Shown here one piece after another: positions 11,841 to 24,665 of a DNA stretch of 64,000 bases (positions within the stretch are counted from its first letter, which is position 1; the number at the start of each line of letters is the position of its first letter). Made by a program: the position numbers and the translations under genes. This DNA is from Todiramphus chloris collaris. Lineage: Eukaryota; Chordata; Aves; Coraciiformes; Alcedinidae. The stretch covers positions 3,219,762 through 3,283,761 of the forward strand of contig JANVCC010000018.1 in assembly GCA_025345505.1 (NCBI GenBank), written 5' to 3'. The notes under the pieces were generated by a model. That model was not told the origin of the DNA. It searched no databases and saw nothing but the letters and a program-made list of their open reading frames with translations.

Positions 11841-13257
11841 AGGTACTTAAATGTATTGATGACTTGACAGAACTTTCTGGATGCCAACAGGTACTTCAAA
11901 GGAAGGAGTGTTTCCCCATGAGGAAAGGCATAATCCTTCAGTTTGCCCTTTGAAGTTTATCTGATTAACTTTAGTTCTGTAGCAGAACAGAGGCCAATCA
12001 TATGCACTTATACTAATGAGCCCATTACAATACATATCTAATTGAAATGTTATTAATATGTCCTCATACACAGGCACACACACATGCACAAACTTAGGAC
12101 CACCTTTCAAACAGTGGGATATATGGAAATTGAACTAACATGAAAAATGAGAAGGAACTTCTTGGTCTCTTCCATTGTAAAATGTCTGCATATGTCTTCT
12201 TTAAATGCATACTTTTAGCAAAAGAGCAGACAGACAATAATGTTTCTACCTGGTTTTTACTAATTTATTCAGCATTGGCCTTTGCCTGCCTCCTAACACC
12301 TTATTTCTTTACCTAAAAAATTAGGTATTTTACGTAACTTCTCAAAAACCACCATGAGAACTGAACTGAAATGTCTAGTCAAGAGGGAGGACCCTTTTTT
12401 TTTTAGGATGGAAATAATACCCCATTGAAAGTAGAAGTATTTTGTAACTAGAAAGGTTGTGAAATCATCCTAGCTATTTGAATTTTTTGAATTTCAGCTC
12501 TTTGGTTGCTCAAAGTTCCAGTTCCCAAAAATTTGCCAAATTCTGATTTCTTGCTCTGCTTTAACATGGGAAATATTTCTAAGAATTATCATTATTCAGT
12601 ATTATTTGCATCATGGTAGAATTTAAAAACAGAAATAACAAAAGGAGCATGTTTTTTGAAGTGGAAGGATGCTCCCATGGTTATAAGGCTGACTACACTT
12701 CAATGTTTCTCAAAGTAAAAATATTTTCAGAATATCCAGGTCACAGTGGGAAATGACCTCCTGGGAAGTACAGGACATGATTAGTTGACCTGACTGGGCA
12801 ATAGGCAGACAGTGAGAGGAACCACAAAAGGAGCTCGAAGTCAAAGAGCCTTTGTGGATAAGCAACGTGTTCACATCCACACAGTAAATATTCTTGCACA
12901 GGCTGGAAGTCTGCCCATGCTGTGTAAGGAAAGCTGGAGCAAGAGCCCTGGAAGTTTATTACTCTGATTTTTTATGTATGTGATTAGCTGTAGAAGTAGT
13001 GACTCTTCAAGAAGTGGCTTATTCCAGAGATTTGGAGCATGTATGGCCAAACAGACCTACTTTGACAAAGGGGTACCACTGGTTATCACTGCATATCCTG
13101 CCCTTCTGGTTTTCTGTGTCAAAAACTTCAGTGCAGTAGACATATTTCTTCAATCTTTTAGTTATGGTGAATCTGGTGAAAAACTATTTTACCTGGAAGT
13201 TATTAACTGATCGTACTTAGTCTGGACAAAAGAAATAGTGAAAGAGCAAGGGCAAGG
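11841..13257. other. Unique AT-rich DNA, no gene seen
   Basis: No exon, repeat or RNA gene was recognised. A short CA-rich stretch is at 12070-12090. Confidence 0.55.
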
Positions 13258-13365
13258 GAATATTATTATCTTTGATCAACAGATGGGGAATTGAGCCACG
13301 CTGGATGTAAAACACACACCCAAAACCATGTAAAAAATTAAGCCTGAGCTGTAAATGTATGCTAG
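13258..13365 (+). repeat. Probable MIR/L2-type ancient repeat
   Basis: The string 'tattattatc....aacagatggggaattgagccac' followed by 'cacccaaaaccatg' and a purine-rich 'aagcctgagct' follows the order of the MIR/L2-type 3' region (attatt..., acagatggggaactgaggcac, gcccaaggtcac, gagc.gg). It is highly diverged and short, so chance cannot be excluded, but two similar blocks lie at 14341 and 21951. Confidence 0.4.
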
Positions 13366-14340
13366 GGGTCTAGCTAGTATATTTTTTCCCTTCCACTAAA
13401 GGAAATATCCACATAGCTCTATCTTAAAAATAAGAAGTAGCAAACAAAATATTACTGTGTTTTGACTCAATGATATAGTGATCATACAAGAGGCAGGATG
13501 TCTGAATCCTTTAAGAAGCTAAAAAATGTATATATTAGTTTAGGAGGAAAAAAAAATGCATTACAACATTTTATTAACTTTTTTTTTTTCCTCACTCACT
13601 AGAAGAAATCCAGTAATACATTTGCAGAACTGCCTCATTTTAGTATCTTGATCTTACATACTTTTGTCCAGAAAACAGATTGGAACAACAGACTAGATTA
13701 ACAGATTTTTAGTAATCATTTACTCAATTTTGTCTGTGGTACTCCAGAGTATTGAAGGTTAGTGATGCTGCTTAAAAAGCCCAAATGCATCCCCCTGTTT
13801 TGGTTTTTTTTTTCCTTAAAATAAAAGTCTTCTTCTTTATTTTTTTCTTATCCTGACAGCAGCAATGGCAGAAGTTGCATTGTACCTCTCTGTGGCCCAG
13901 ACTGCAGTATAATATACATTGTCGGACAAAGCCTCACAAAGTGGAATACAAATAACTCCATATCATAGTGGAAAAGGAAAGCAGAAAGCAGTGTGGAATT
14001 TCTTCAGTATCAACAGCTTCAGCTTCTTGAGTCTTCTGAGAGAAATGATTTCAAGAAAAGAGAAAGAACTTTATATCTGGAGATAATTTGGAGATGGGAA
14101 GTATGACTGTCATTTGAATTTGACAGCCTGAATTCCCAAGACAGGGCTTTTTGATTATTCTTGTTCAAAAATTTCAGTGCTGATTCTAGAATGACACCCT
14201 TTATACCTAACACACAAAGTAAAGGAAATATTTATCTATATTCTGCATATGTGAAGTCACATACAACACACAAGAATACCTTTTCAAATCCCAAGTGACT
14301 TGAAGTGATTAATTAATCATTACAAGATCACTGGGACAGG

Positions 14341-14462
14341 AATATTATCTCCAATTTAGACACAGCAAAATGGATGAAAACAGTTGAAGTGATTTATTCA
14401 AAGAGTAAGAAGCCAGCAGAGTAAAGGAACTAATTATGATTCATTTCTAACTCCTTGTGTTA
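14341..14462 (+). repeat. Probable MIR/L2-type ancient repeat
   Basis: The order 'aatattatctccaattta', 'aaaatggatgaaaac', 'gaagtgatttattcaaag', 'agccagcagagtaaaggaact' and 'ctaactcct' follows the MIR/L2-like pattern (attatc.ccattta, gatgaggaaac, agtgacttgcccaagg, gccagtggcagag..ggaac, ctcctgact). The match runs over the whole 120 bases, which makes chance less likely than for a single block. Plus orientation, no coding. Confidence 0.45.
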
Positions 14463-17400
14463 TCTATATATTCCTGTAGGTTATTGAATACAGTACTGGA
14501 AACCTGCACACAAACAGCTGTGAACTTTAAGATAATTCACATTGAATTGGCCTCTAACTCCATAAGGGTTTAGCTTGTATAAAAAATCCTGGCTGTACAA
14601 TCACATTTTGTAGCACAAACTCAAAAAGAGAATAAAACCTTCAGTGTTTACCACTGAGTTATAATTATAACTATACATTTCCATGTCCCAGTAGGTATGT
14701 AACACATAGATAATCATTTGTTGGTCTAATGAAAGCTATCACCACTCTTTAACTAGCCTTATTTAATTTCTATCCTTAGAGCATCATAGCTAAACTAACC
14801 ATACTCTTGTAATGTTAGGCAGAAAATCTAATTGGAGTCATCAGAGTTATGATGATCAAAGGGAAATCTTGACATTTTAAAAGTGATTAAACTGAAGGTA
14901 CCTTTCTAAAATAAACATCTATTGCTACAGAATATAGCTCATGCTTTTTAGGAACAGAGATATTCAGTAGAGGGTTTGGCTCATGGAAGAGCTACTTTCT
15001 TCTCTGAAAATGTATCCCTACATGTTGCTTTTAAAAAAAATTTCATTCCCTGCTACTGTCATTAGCTGTGTCTAGTCACCATTACAAGCACCAGACAAGG
15101 CAATCCAATGCTGAGGCACTAAATTATTGCCAACCCATTTGTACCATCTGCTGCACAAGTGTCTGTTGATGGAAGGGGTGGTGGGGCACCTGGTGACCAT
15201 GATGTCAAAACAACATTTGTAGGGGAGGCGGGGAACAGCAAAACGACTGCATAAACAAAGCACTGGAATAGGCAAGAAACTGAGATTAGCAGAGACTCCA
15301 AAGGAAGTAAAATTGATGCTCTTCTGCTTGGCCATTTTGAGAATCCCAAATGCATACATTGCAATGGCCTTCTCAGAAGCAGGAGCAAAGTTGAATTTTG
15401 ATGCTTATAGATTACAGAAGTAAGACAGTTATATTGGTGATACAGGAAATCACAGATAAAATAAATGGGAAAAGATAAATAAGTAAGGGAGCTGTGGGGA
15501 GACAGACTTGCTCAGCATCTGGCTGGAGGTGTGGGGAAGAAAGGGAGAAATGACTGATGCTGCTGGGAGGGGTGTTTGTTCCCTCCTTCAGAGGCAGGTT
15601 GTGTTTCTAGGGCTTGGTGTAGAAATAGCTGGCAATGAAATTAAGGATGGTTTTCCATCATCTGTATGTAACCTGTTTTCCTTTTTTGCTTATACAAAGC
15701 AATATGACTTCAGCGATACTTCTTCTTCATTTTTTTTTTTTTTAATTTTATAAACCAGTAATGGAATAAAGCACAAAATGCTCACCTTGAAATCTGTCTG
15801 ATTCTACCCTTACAGAATATTCTTTCCCCGTACTTCTGCCTGTACAGCTCTTAAAGTAAAACATCCTGCATCTTTAGAAATGGTGGGGCTTTTTTTATTT
15901 ATGACATGTTGTGACTGAGTTAATTCTTTTTATATATCTGCAACAATTCTTTGTGTACCTCTTAGTTACCTGCTCATTTTTTTTTCCTCCAGAAAATTTC
16001 AGATGTCTCATGTGATGTTATTCTATCATTCATGATGGACATCACTGAATGTAACTGATTTTTCAATGACTTTTAAACATATTTTAAAATAACTTGGTAT
16101 AAAATATATATGGGTGAACTTTCTTTTCCTGTATCTCTGTTTCATTCTTGCTTAATCTCTCTCTGAAGTGACATGGATTTGTAGCATGAACTTTAAATGT
16201 AATTGATTTGGTGAGGTTCATTGCTAGAATGTTATGCAATAGCTGAAAATATTACAATTTCAGATGATGAACATTTCTTAGTGCCCTTTTGAGCCTTTTT
16301 GTGTTTATTTGGATCCATGAGTTCCAAGATGTAAATTTTACATTCTCTAGCTGACTTCCTAAAAAGTCTTCTTTTTATTCTTTTCTTTTTTGTTCCTTTC
16401 CAGGTAACACTCTGAAGGCAAAAAACAAATACAGACATATTATATAAATGTATGGTTGCCTTTGTTATTTTCATGTCTGCTCCACATGTTCACTTGTAAT
16501 AATAACTTGCATCTGTATGTCTAAAATACTGCACAGGGATTGAATAGCACAAATTCTCAGGGTCTGAATTAGAAAACAAAAAGTCTAATATGTAGTGAAG
16601 TGTCTTACAAGGTATTCATCCATCCTGTTGGAAGTAGAGTTTCTCAGGTCCACTAGTCCAAACAGTTGAGGTTTGCAGTTTCTATGAGACAGGTTATCAG
16701 ATTTTGTTTCCCCATAATGGTGTCTCAAAAGTCTCTGCAAATGTTCTCTCTATTGTGGCTTTTAAATCTTTTTAAAGAATTCTGTGAACATTTATACTTC
16801 ATGAACTAGCTTCAGTGGTCTTTGAGGACCAGCTGATTCTCTCGCCTCCAATTTAATTGAATTTCATCTTTTCAATCTTTCCCCATTGTTACATTTACTG
16901 TATCTCTAAGGATCTCTCTTACTTCCATCTAGACCCACTTGCTATCTTTATTGACATACATTGTCCAGCTGCTGCCTCAGTGTAAAGTAAAATTATTTGA
17001 CTTCTTTTAGAAATCTTCTTTATACCTCCCAGCCTGACAACGCAGAAACAGAGATGAGTTACTCTTCCTCTAGTATGTAGGTATTTTTTGGAAAAATGCT
17101 GACTACTCAGACATCTCCCATTCTGCACCAGCACAATTCATTTTTACTGTGCAACTGTAGATCTTTACACTTGGGTTTAGTGAAGAAAATCTATTTGTGA
17201 TGACAGTTTAGACTTTTAATCCTTTCCTCTGGCACATTTACAGCCATCTTAACTGTAGTCGCTCCCAAAGATTAATAACTGTACTCTCCATTTTGTCCCT
17301 AATAACAACATTAAACTGTATCTGATTCATTTCATGTCTCCATCCTATCATGTTGGAGGTCTTATTCTAGTGGAGCTAGTCCTTGTCCATCAGGTATTTG

Positions 17401-17511
17401 TGCTGGTCCACATATCATAGCACAGCCTGTCTCAGGTCTGATTATATTGGTGGGAAACTCAAATGAGAATGTATGACTGAGTCATACTCTTTCATGGAGA
17501 TTAATCAAAGC
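14463..17511. other. Unique AT-rich DNA, no gene seen
   Basis: Nothing recognised apart from a 14-T run near 15729-15742. Overlapping minus-strand frames at 15072-15388 and a plus frame at 15508-15753 have no recognisable domain. The sequence at 16232-16474 reads Lys-rich on the minus strand only because of A/T richness. Confidence 0.55.
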
Positions 17512-18441
17512 GTTCTGATCAGTGATGCAGAGTCCAGCTCGTGGCCTGTAAGTATTGGTGTTCTCCAGGGGTCAGTGCTGGGCCCAGTCTTATTCAACAT
17601 CTTCATCAATGACCTGGATGAAGGGATGTTGTGTACCTCCTCCTGGGAGGAGTGGCTGATACACCAGAAGTCTGTGCTGCCATCCAGCGAGATCTTGACA
17701 GACTGGAGAGATGGGCAAAGGTAAACCTAATGAAGTTCAACAAGAATAAGTGTAGAGTCCTACACCTGGGGAAGAATAACACCAGGCACTGGTACAGGTT
17801 AGGGGTAGACCCACTGGAAAGCAGCCCCATGGAGAGAGACCTTGGCATCCTGGTGGACAACAAGTTATCCACGGGACAGCAATGTGTCCTTGTGCCAGAA
17901 TGACCGATGGTACCCTGGGGTCCATAAAGAAAAGTGTGGCAAGAAGGTCAAGGGAGGTTCTCTTCCCCCTCTACTCTGTACTAGTGAGAGCACATCTGGA
18001 TTATTGTGTTCAGTTCTGGTCTCCCCAGTTCAAGAGGCACAGGGAAATTCCAGAGAGAGCACAACAGAGGGCTACGAAGATGATGAATGGACAGGAACAT
18101 CTCTCTGATGAGGAAAGGCTGAGAGCCCTGGGGCTGTTTAGCCTGGAGAAGAGAAGACTGAGAGGGGATCTTAGGAATGTTTAATCATAGTAATGGTAGC
18201 AAGGTAAAACCCAGGAAGTTCCACTTCAACATGAGGAAAAACTTCTTCACTGTGACGGTAACAGAGCCTGGAACAGGCTGTCCAGAAAGGTTGTGGAGTC
18301 TCATTCTCTACATACTTTCAAGACCTACCTGGACCTGTTCCTGTGTGTCCTGCCCTGGGTGATCCTGCTCTGTCAGGAAGTATGGACCTTGTGATCTCCA
18401 GAGGTCCCTTCCAACCCCTACCATTCTATGATTCTATGATT
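17512..18441 (+). mobile_element. CR1 LINE, 5'-truncated, with end of ORF2
   Basis: About 930 bases. It begins inside the reverse transcriptase region of ORF2, where translation shows the '[10 protein letters not shown]' and 'F-I-N-D-L-D-E-G' blocks, and runs through the CR1 3' end ('gaggtcccttccaacccctaccattctatg' with the tandem terminal repeat at 18425-18441). Reading frames shift several times (17473-17724, 17631-17903 and 17882-18184 are pieces of one ORF2). A deletion just after the Asp-Glu-Gly block (near 17626-17638) removes the segment that should carry the Phe-Ala-Asp-Asp active-site box, so no active enzyme is possible. Clear similarity to the family over the whole length suggests moderate age. 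Confidence 0.93.
17540..18183 (+). pseudogene. CR1 ORF2 remnant (reverse transcriptase C-terminal part)
   Basis: Broken coding part of the CR1 copy. The three forward frames each carry a piece: conserved Gln-Gly-Ser-Val-Leu-Gly-Pro and Asn-Asp-Leu-Asp first, then Arg-Asp-Leu-Asp-Arg-Leu-Glu-Arg-Trp, then the C-terminal '[14 protein letters not shown]' block. The intact protein would copy CR1 RNA at a nicked chromosomal target. Here the active-site box is deleted and at least two frameshifts are present. Confidence 0.85.
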
Positions 18442-20989
18442 AAAAAGGATGTGCATGATATGAAAGAGTCCTTTGGTCTCTATTTCTGCTAAGCTTCTCT
18501 ACTAGGTATACACAACAAGCACATACCCTTACTTGGACCAGGAATCTGAGTATACTTCTGGGATACAACCTAATATATTTTACATTAGGGGAATATTACA
18601 AAATGATCCTGTATTACATTCTTCCCTGAGCTGACCTTAGCACATTTCAACAGTAGGATTATGAAACTGGAGAGAAATTATACCAACTGAGTATTTCCCA
18701 GGAGAAAATTCACTTTCTCTGGTTGAAATTTCTTCTCCTCAGTTATAAGAATCCAGAATCTGCAAAAATAAAACCGCATGAATTGAATGACTTTATCATT
18801 AGAGATGGAACGATGATGCAATAAAAAAAAGGACAAGTGTTAATGTCAGAATTGAAAAGCTGTTATGAATCAGTGATAATTAAGTCAACAGGTTGATAAG
18901 GATTGGGATTGAAATTTCAGTGTGTTGTGAGTTTTAACTCATTCTTTGCCTTTGTCAGGTTGGGTTTAGAAGTTTAAGGTTATGGATGTGGAATGAATAG
19001 TTCTTTGTTCCAAGTACATTTGCAACACTTTGCAAAAAACACTGAGGATTTGTTTTGTTTTGTTTTGTTTTGTTTTAATGAGGGAACAAAAATGTATTTG
19101 CAGAACTTTGAATAGGAATCAGATTTTGAAAACCTACTTTTCTGTGTTATTTGACTTCATTGTTCTGGCTTTAGACTTTCCTGAGCTTCTTGTTTCTGTG
19201 TTCTACAAAGAGTTATTATTTTTTATATTCTCAAATTCTTCTGTTAAAAAGTTAATAAAAAACAAACAGAAGTTTTAGCTGATCTCATAACAAAGCTTTT
19301 TTTTCTCATAATTAGAAGATGCAATTTCACAACATCTCCAAACACATCTAGAACCAAGACTCAGGTAGAAGAAAATACATGAATAACTGATAGAACATTT
19401 TCAGATACTGATTTACTGCCTTTGGAGAGAGTCCCTAATGTTCCATAGCAGAAAAAAATTTGATAGCCTTATTTTATGAAGTAAAACAAGTATGTAGTTT
19501 TCTGTGATAATGAAGAGCTGTGAAGCCTTTTCCTATCTTTTTTTGGATAAGGCATAAAATTAAGATTCTGACCATATCTGACATTAGTTATTCAATAGCA
19601 CCTTTCATCTAGCTGTGTACCTCTCTACCCCCCTTGCTATTGATGTAGTTTTCAGCCCTTCAGTGCTGGAGTTCATTTAGCTGTCCCAGCATCTACACTC
19701 TGTTGAAATATATGTGACTCTAATGTGCCTACACAATGACCTACTTTAGTTTCTTCTGGAAAAACTAGTTTTTGTTTCTCAAGCTGAATCATGGTGTGTT
19801 TCAGCTCTATTTGTCAAACAGAGGTTGTTTTCCATCCAAGAGGGAGCTGCAAATGTAATCCAAGATTTACATACACAGCACAATAAGGTTGGCCTTCCAT
19901 TTTTATGGTAAAGTACCAATTATCTACTGACTCTGAAAAGACTATGAGCTCCAAACAATCTTTGAAATCAGAAAACTCTATACTCCTGCTTGAAAATGTC
20001 TGAGAGGTAATTCAAATATTGGTTTACCCCTAGGTCATTCCTATAATGTCTAAGAGGGACAAAAGTAATTCATCTGAACATGAAATTCATAAAATAATAA
20101 CTGTTTTTCTATCCATGACAAATCTTTGTTGATTTCAGAGCAGCTGGGTAACTTTGACATACAGGCAGCCACTCATGTAATCTGGAATATTGTCTTATTT
20201 TCATAATAGCAGAGTTTGCCTTAGGGTTTACTGTTAATTAATCATGTCCAAATATTAACTGACATCCGTTCTTGGGTGTGAGCAAAACTCCCCCCCAGGG
20301 CACCTCCTCAGTGGAAAATTTAGCATTTCCATTTAGAAAGTGAAAAGGATGAAATGCTCTAAGAATTAGGGCAAGGGAAAAAACCAGCTCACATTAGCTA
20401 GAGGAAGACAAGGAAAGACCAGTTGGCTCCCAGGAGCCAGCTGATGAGGAAGTCATCAGTTTTGGCAGAGTTTGAAAGAAAGGAGAAAGGGAGAACAATT
20501 AAGGAGCTGCCATCTTCCCCTGGAATCACACTGGTGTAAACCCAAATGTGACTAGACAACCTGACCTTTGATCAGTATTACATTAATTGTACATTTTTGG
20601 TAATCTGTATGGTTTAATGAAGTTATTACAGACTTACAGCAGAGAAAACAAGGATAGACCTAAACCTAGTGAGAAAATTCTTTTTGTTAGGAAAATATTT
20701 TGCATGAACATGTGCAAATGGTATCGTAACATAAAAACCCAAGACTCACTGAAGTTTTTGACAAACTATATGGTGTGAAAATGAATGAGTGTTTCAATTA
20801 TTTTTCTTTCATTTATAGAAGAACTGAGATACTTAAAATGACAGTCCTGTGGAATGAGTTTATTACAATGTACATGCACAAAGAACACATATTGAGACAG
20901 TCACATAGAGGTAACTTGAAATCTGTGCACAGAAAGATCTCACTTCCATTGTTTATTCATCCCATTGTACATATATATTGAAAAAACCC
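18442..20989. other. Unique AT-rich DNA with a (TTTTG)n microsatellite
   Basis: A five-unit TTTTG pentamer repeat lies at 19050-19077. A G-run complement, CCCCCCC, is at 20290-20296. The remainder shows no exon or repeat. The frames at 20587-20778 and 20775-20981 abut but have no recognisable domain. Confidence 0.55.
19050..19077. repeat. (TTTTG)n microsatellite
   Basis: Five near-perfect TTTTG units. Likely length-variable between individuals. Confidence 0.9.
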
Positions 20990-21007
20990 CATCACCTTAA
21001 GGTGATG
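20990..21007. repeat. 18-bp perfect palindrome
   Basis: CATCACCTTAAGGTGATG is its own reverse complement, with symmetry centred on TTAA. It contains a CACCTTAAGGTG core with two opposed E2-box-like CACCT motifs. No flanking repeat explains it. Confidence 0.9.
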
Positions 21008-21183
21008 ATTTCTTTTCATTGAGTATTGGAGAGTGTTACTCATCAATGCTCTTAAAATATCTTCTATGCAGATATCTATTTCAGAGTCCTCCTCACATGG
21101 GACTATCTTTGCTCCACCTGGCCAGGAGTATTTACCTGCCTAAATGCTAAAATGTCTCAACAGTGTGGGCTAACATACATTTT

Positions 21184-21217
21184 AAAATATATATATAATA
21201 TTTTTATATATATATAA
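21184..21217. repeat. (TA)n-rich low-complexity tract
   Basis: Two short TA arrays separated by a T-run. Likely a DNA-unwinding, length-variable stretch. Confidence 0.85.
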
Positions 21218-21950
21218 CAAATATAATCACCAAATCTGAGTGGTCTGTTACCACAAGACATGCTTCAGATGCAACAGGCAATTCTCTATGCAATTTCTTA
21301 AGTACGAAAAAAATATGTACCTTATAAAGATTGTTTTAATTCCAAAAAAAAAACCAAAACAAAGGTCTCTATTTATAAAAAGTTCAGTAATGCAATGACT
21401 TGAAAGATGTGATAGTAGTAATTAATTGAATTAGATTTATGTGTACAGCTCGGGTTTCTTTATGTTAAAAGAGGTGAGTGGTATAAAGAAACTAAGCTGA
21501 GGTGATACAATGCATTTTCAAGTTAGTTCAATACTAGTGTTACATCAGAAGTTGTACTTTCAAGCAACACCTATTAGACCATCCTCTTACAGACTTTGCA
21601 CTGAGTTGCCTGTGTCTGAAGTGACTGTATTACTAATCTAAAAATGCCTAATATAGAAGGAGACTATCAAAGAAGTTAAAGTCCCTACTTGCACCAGTAT
21701 ACCTGTATCAAGACAAAGAGAGAGTCAGTGCTCCAGGAGGTCACAGTCTTGCTTTCAGAACAAATCTGATTTTTTCAGAGATTTCTGGTCACTAAATGTA
21801 CAGGTAGATGACGAGTTAAAAATTATACAACTTATTGAAAGCTGTAGTAAAAAGTAGAATCCATTCACTCATATGGTGTAAGATTCTCCATATAAACATA
21901 TGTTACTCTATGTTTCCTGCTTGAAAACTTGACTGTTCAAGCACATTTTA

Positions 21951-22040
21951 CTTTGAGGCACAGATGGGTGGTAGCGATTTGCTTACATTTCCATACTTGG
22001 CCATTGAATAAGCCAGGAATAGAATGAACATCACCATTTC
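21951..22040 (+). repeat. Probable MIR/L2-type ancient repeat
   Basis: The order 'ttgaggcacagatggg', 'gcgatttgcttac', 'agccaggaatagaatgaa' matches the order of the MIR/L2-like 3' half (tgaggcacagag, gcgacttgcccag, agccaggaatagaacccag). The 'gccaggaatagaa' block is the most specific. It lies about 160 bases upstream of a CR1 copy but is separate from it. Confidence 0.5.
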
Positions 22041-22197
22041 CATCTCTCACTTGAAATTTCCCCTACTTATATTTCCCAGTGGTAATTACAGTAAGTTTGG
22101 GAGAGTCTTTTTTCTCAAACGTATATTAACAGTGGTTTGAAATTGCCTTTTATTTCTTTACTGACTGCAATGTTCTTGTTCAAACCATCCTTTACTA

Positions 22198-22710
22198 TTA
22201 GATCACATCTGCTATACTGTGTCCAGTTCAGGTCCCTGCAATATAGGAAAGACATTGATAAAGTGCAATGGCTTCCATGGAGGGCCACAAAGACATTCAG
22301 CACTAGAGCACTTGCCCCATAAGGAGAGATGGGGCTTGTTTAGATGGTGGAAGAGATGGCTTGTATAGTTGGGGTAATGGGGACAACTAATAACAGGTCT
22401 TCAAGTAAGTATGAGGAAGGTACCAAGGAGACAGAACCAGGCTCCAAATAGTGGCGAATGATAGGAGGATGAGAGACAAAAGACATAAACTAAACCAGAA
22501 GTTTAGACAAAATGTAAGGAGAAACTTCCACCATGAGAGCAGTCAAAAATGGAAGAGGTTGATCAAAGTGGTCATGCAGTCTCCCTCCTCAGAGGTTTTG
22601 AACAACCACCTAGATCAAGCCCTGAGCTACACTCTCCCTGCTTTGAGCAGGAGGTTTGACTGGAGACTTCCTGAGGCCCCTTCCAACCTGCATTAGTCTA
22701 TGATCCTATA
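22198..22710 (+). mobile_element. CR1 LINE, old 5'-truncated copy
   Basis: About 510 bases. It starts at the 'cacatctgctatactgtgtccagttca' block near the end of ORF2 and continues through 'gtaaggagaaacttccacc', 'agaggttttgaacaaccacctaga', 'tgctttgagcaggaggtttgactgga' and 'gaggccccttccaacctgcatta'. The terminal repeat has decayed to 'gtctatgatccta'. The 'gagcaggaggtt..actgga.a' form indicates a subfamily distinct from that at 17.5 kb. It is more diverged, so older. No coding capacity remains. Confidence 0.85.
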
Positions 22711-24438
22711 CAACTGTGCATTTACTATAGGATTCTGCAACCTCAGTAGAGATATAATTTGTATCCTGCTGGGTTGTTTGTATACACATCTTTTCTTCTT
22801 TCTCAAAGAAACCCTTGCCTTGCATTTATACAAAGCTCTTTTTATCTCACATTAAAATTTGCTGATATTTCTGATGTTTTCTTGTATTATATTGATAAAA
22901 ATTCTCCTATGACCTATGGCTAAGAAGTCATTCCTAGATGACACTTAACTTTAGTCTCTCTTACAATCTTTGCTGAATTGCTTTCTTGCTCTTGTAAAAT
23001 GCATTCAACTTCACAGATATGCGACAGATAAGTGAACGTTCTGGCAGATTCCAACCTCAGGAAAATAAACCATTTTAAGTCTAAATTTGTATCAAGCTAT
23101 CCCTCCCTGTATGTACATATTTTGACACCTTTGTCAACACAATTTCACTGTGCTTTTATGGAGTATCTAGATATTTCCTGAAACCCCTTAAAGTAGATAA
23201 GCAAAATTCAGGCACTTCTCCCAGTTTATTGAGTTTTCACAGCTCCATTTATAGTTTAGTTACTTCAGAGAGTTTTGGAACAAAAGCTGGAGATAGGAAC
23301 TGAGGACTTTGAAAAAGTTGAAAGAAAAGCAAATGTACATTTGTTTGCAGATATGAATGTAAGTATATGTGCATGCATGTTTTTGTTACATAGTCTCCTT
23401 CTCCTTCTCTTTTACAGACCTTAGAATTTTTTATATTGTAAAGCTCTGTGCTGTAAACCCAGCTCTGGCTTGGGTTACAGCAACTCAGATTGAGAGGTTT
23501 GTCAGTTTTACTCCTTGAAGTTTAACTGAAAAAACAAACTTCTATAAAATACGCTAGGGACTCAGGTTAGGATTGGAGTAGGCAAAAGGTGACATCCCAA
23601 AGCATAATTACTCAACTTGTTTTACTAAGGTAGATTGGAAATTCTACTGACCCGTACTGATATCCTTTCAACAGAAAACTGTTTTTTTCTTTTTTAGCTT
23701 TCCTATGCAATGAGGCATTCAGTGCATCATTCATGGCTGAAATCCACTGCTGCCTAGGACACCAGAATAATATAAAGACATGAGGAATGTATTTACGTAG
23801 GAATTCAGAAGGCAACACAACTACACCTGTATTGGTAAACTGAACAGCATAATACAGTTTTCTGTCCCATAGGCCAAATGATTGGTTATGTCCCTACTAT
23901 TAAATTCTTTTAGCCTTTAAAATATAATAGCAACACTCAAAATTCCTGTTGGGAATAGTCCATGGCCTGCGTTGATTCAAAAACTGTGCTTAAATATTGC
24001 ATAAAATTATGCTAGTTTGCTTGGGTAAAAAATGTCACAGGCATTATACCAAAAAGACACTGCAAAAAAGTTCCAGTGCCTGTGCCTAGGATCTGACGGT
24101 GTTCAAATTTCCAAAACTGACAAAATTCAAGTGCCTGAGATCCGAGCAAAAAACTGGGAAAAGCTGTCTTAATGGTAGGACTAAGGAAGAGTATTCCTCT
24201 TAAGTTGTAAAATAGTGGTTGTAAAAGCTCATAAATTTATTTTGTTAGTCCCTTGTTTGATCATTAGGGTGTATATCAGAAAATCATGTCTGGAAGTATA
24301 TTGATATGAAATTACACAGGCTTCCACTACCTCTCTAACATATATCTGAAGATAATGAGGACTTAAGAGACAAGTCCCTTAAGTGATTGCCATTTAGGCG
24401 TGCTACTTCACTGTATACTTTGTAAATTTGACCAGAAG
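22711..24438. other. Unique AT-rich DNA, no gene seen
   Basis: No exon, transposon or RNA gene was recognised. Short T-runs only. Confidence 0.55.
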
Positions 24439-24665
24439 AAAAAAAAAAAAAAAAAGAATTTTTGAAAAAAAAAAAAATCCTTGAAGAATAAAACCTAATG
24501 ATTCTTCTGATTCCATAGAAGTATGCTGTCCCCTCAAACTAGGTTTTAAAAGCTCTAAAATATACGTATAATTTTTTTTTTTTTTTTTTGCATTTAGGTT
24601 TTTTTTATATAGTGTGGTGTGGGGTTTTTTATTATTATTATTTTTTATTTATGTTTTTTTATTTT
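24439..24665. repeat. Paired A-tracts and T-tracts, low complexity
   Basis: Two A-runs (24439-24455, 17 A; 24465-24477, 13 A) are followed about 95 bases later by an 18-T run (24572-24589) and then a T-rich stretch with an ATT trinucleotide run to 24665. A transcript could fold the A-run on the T-run. Such tracts are length-unstable and rigid. Confidence 0.85.
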
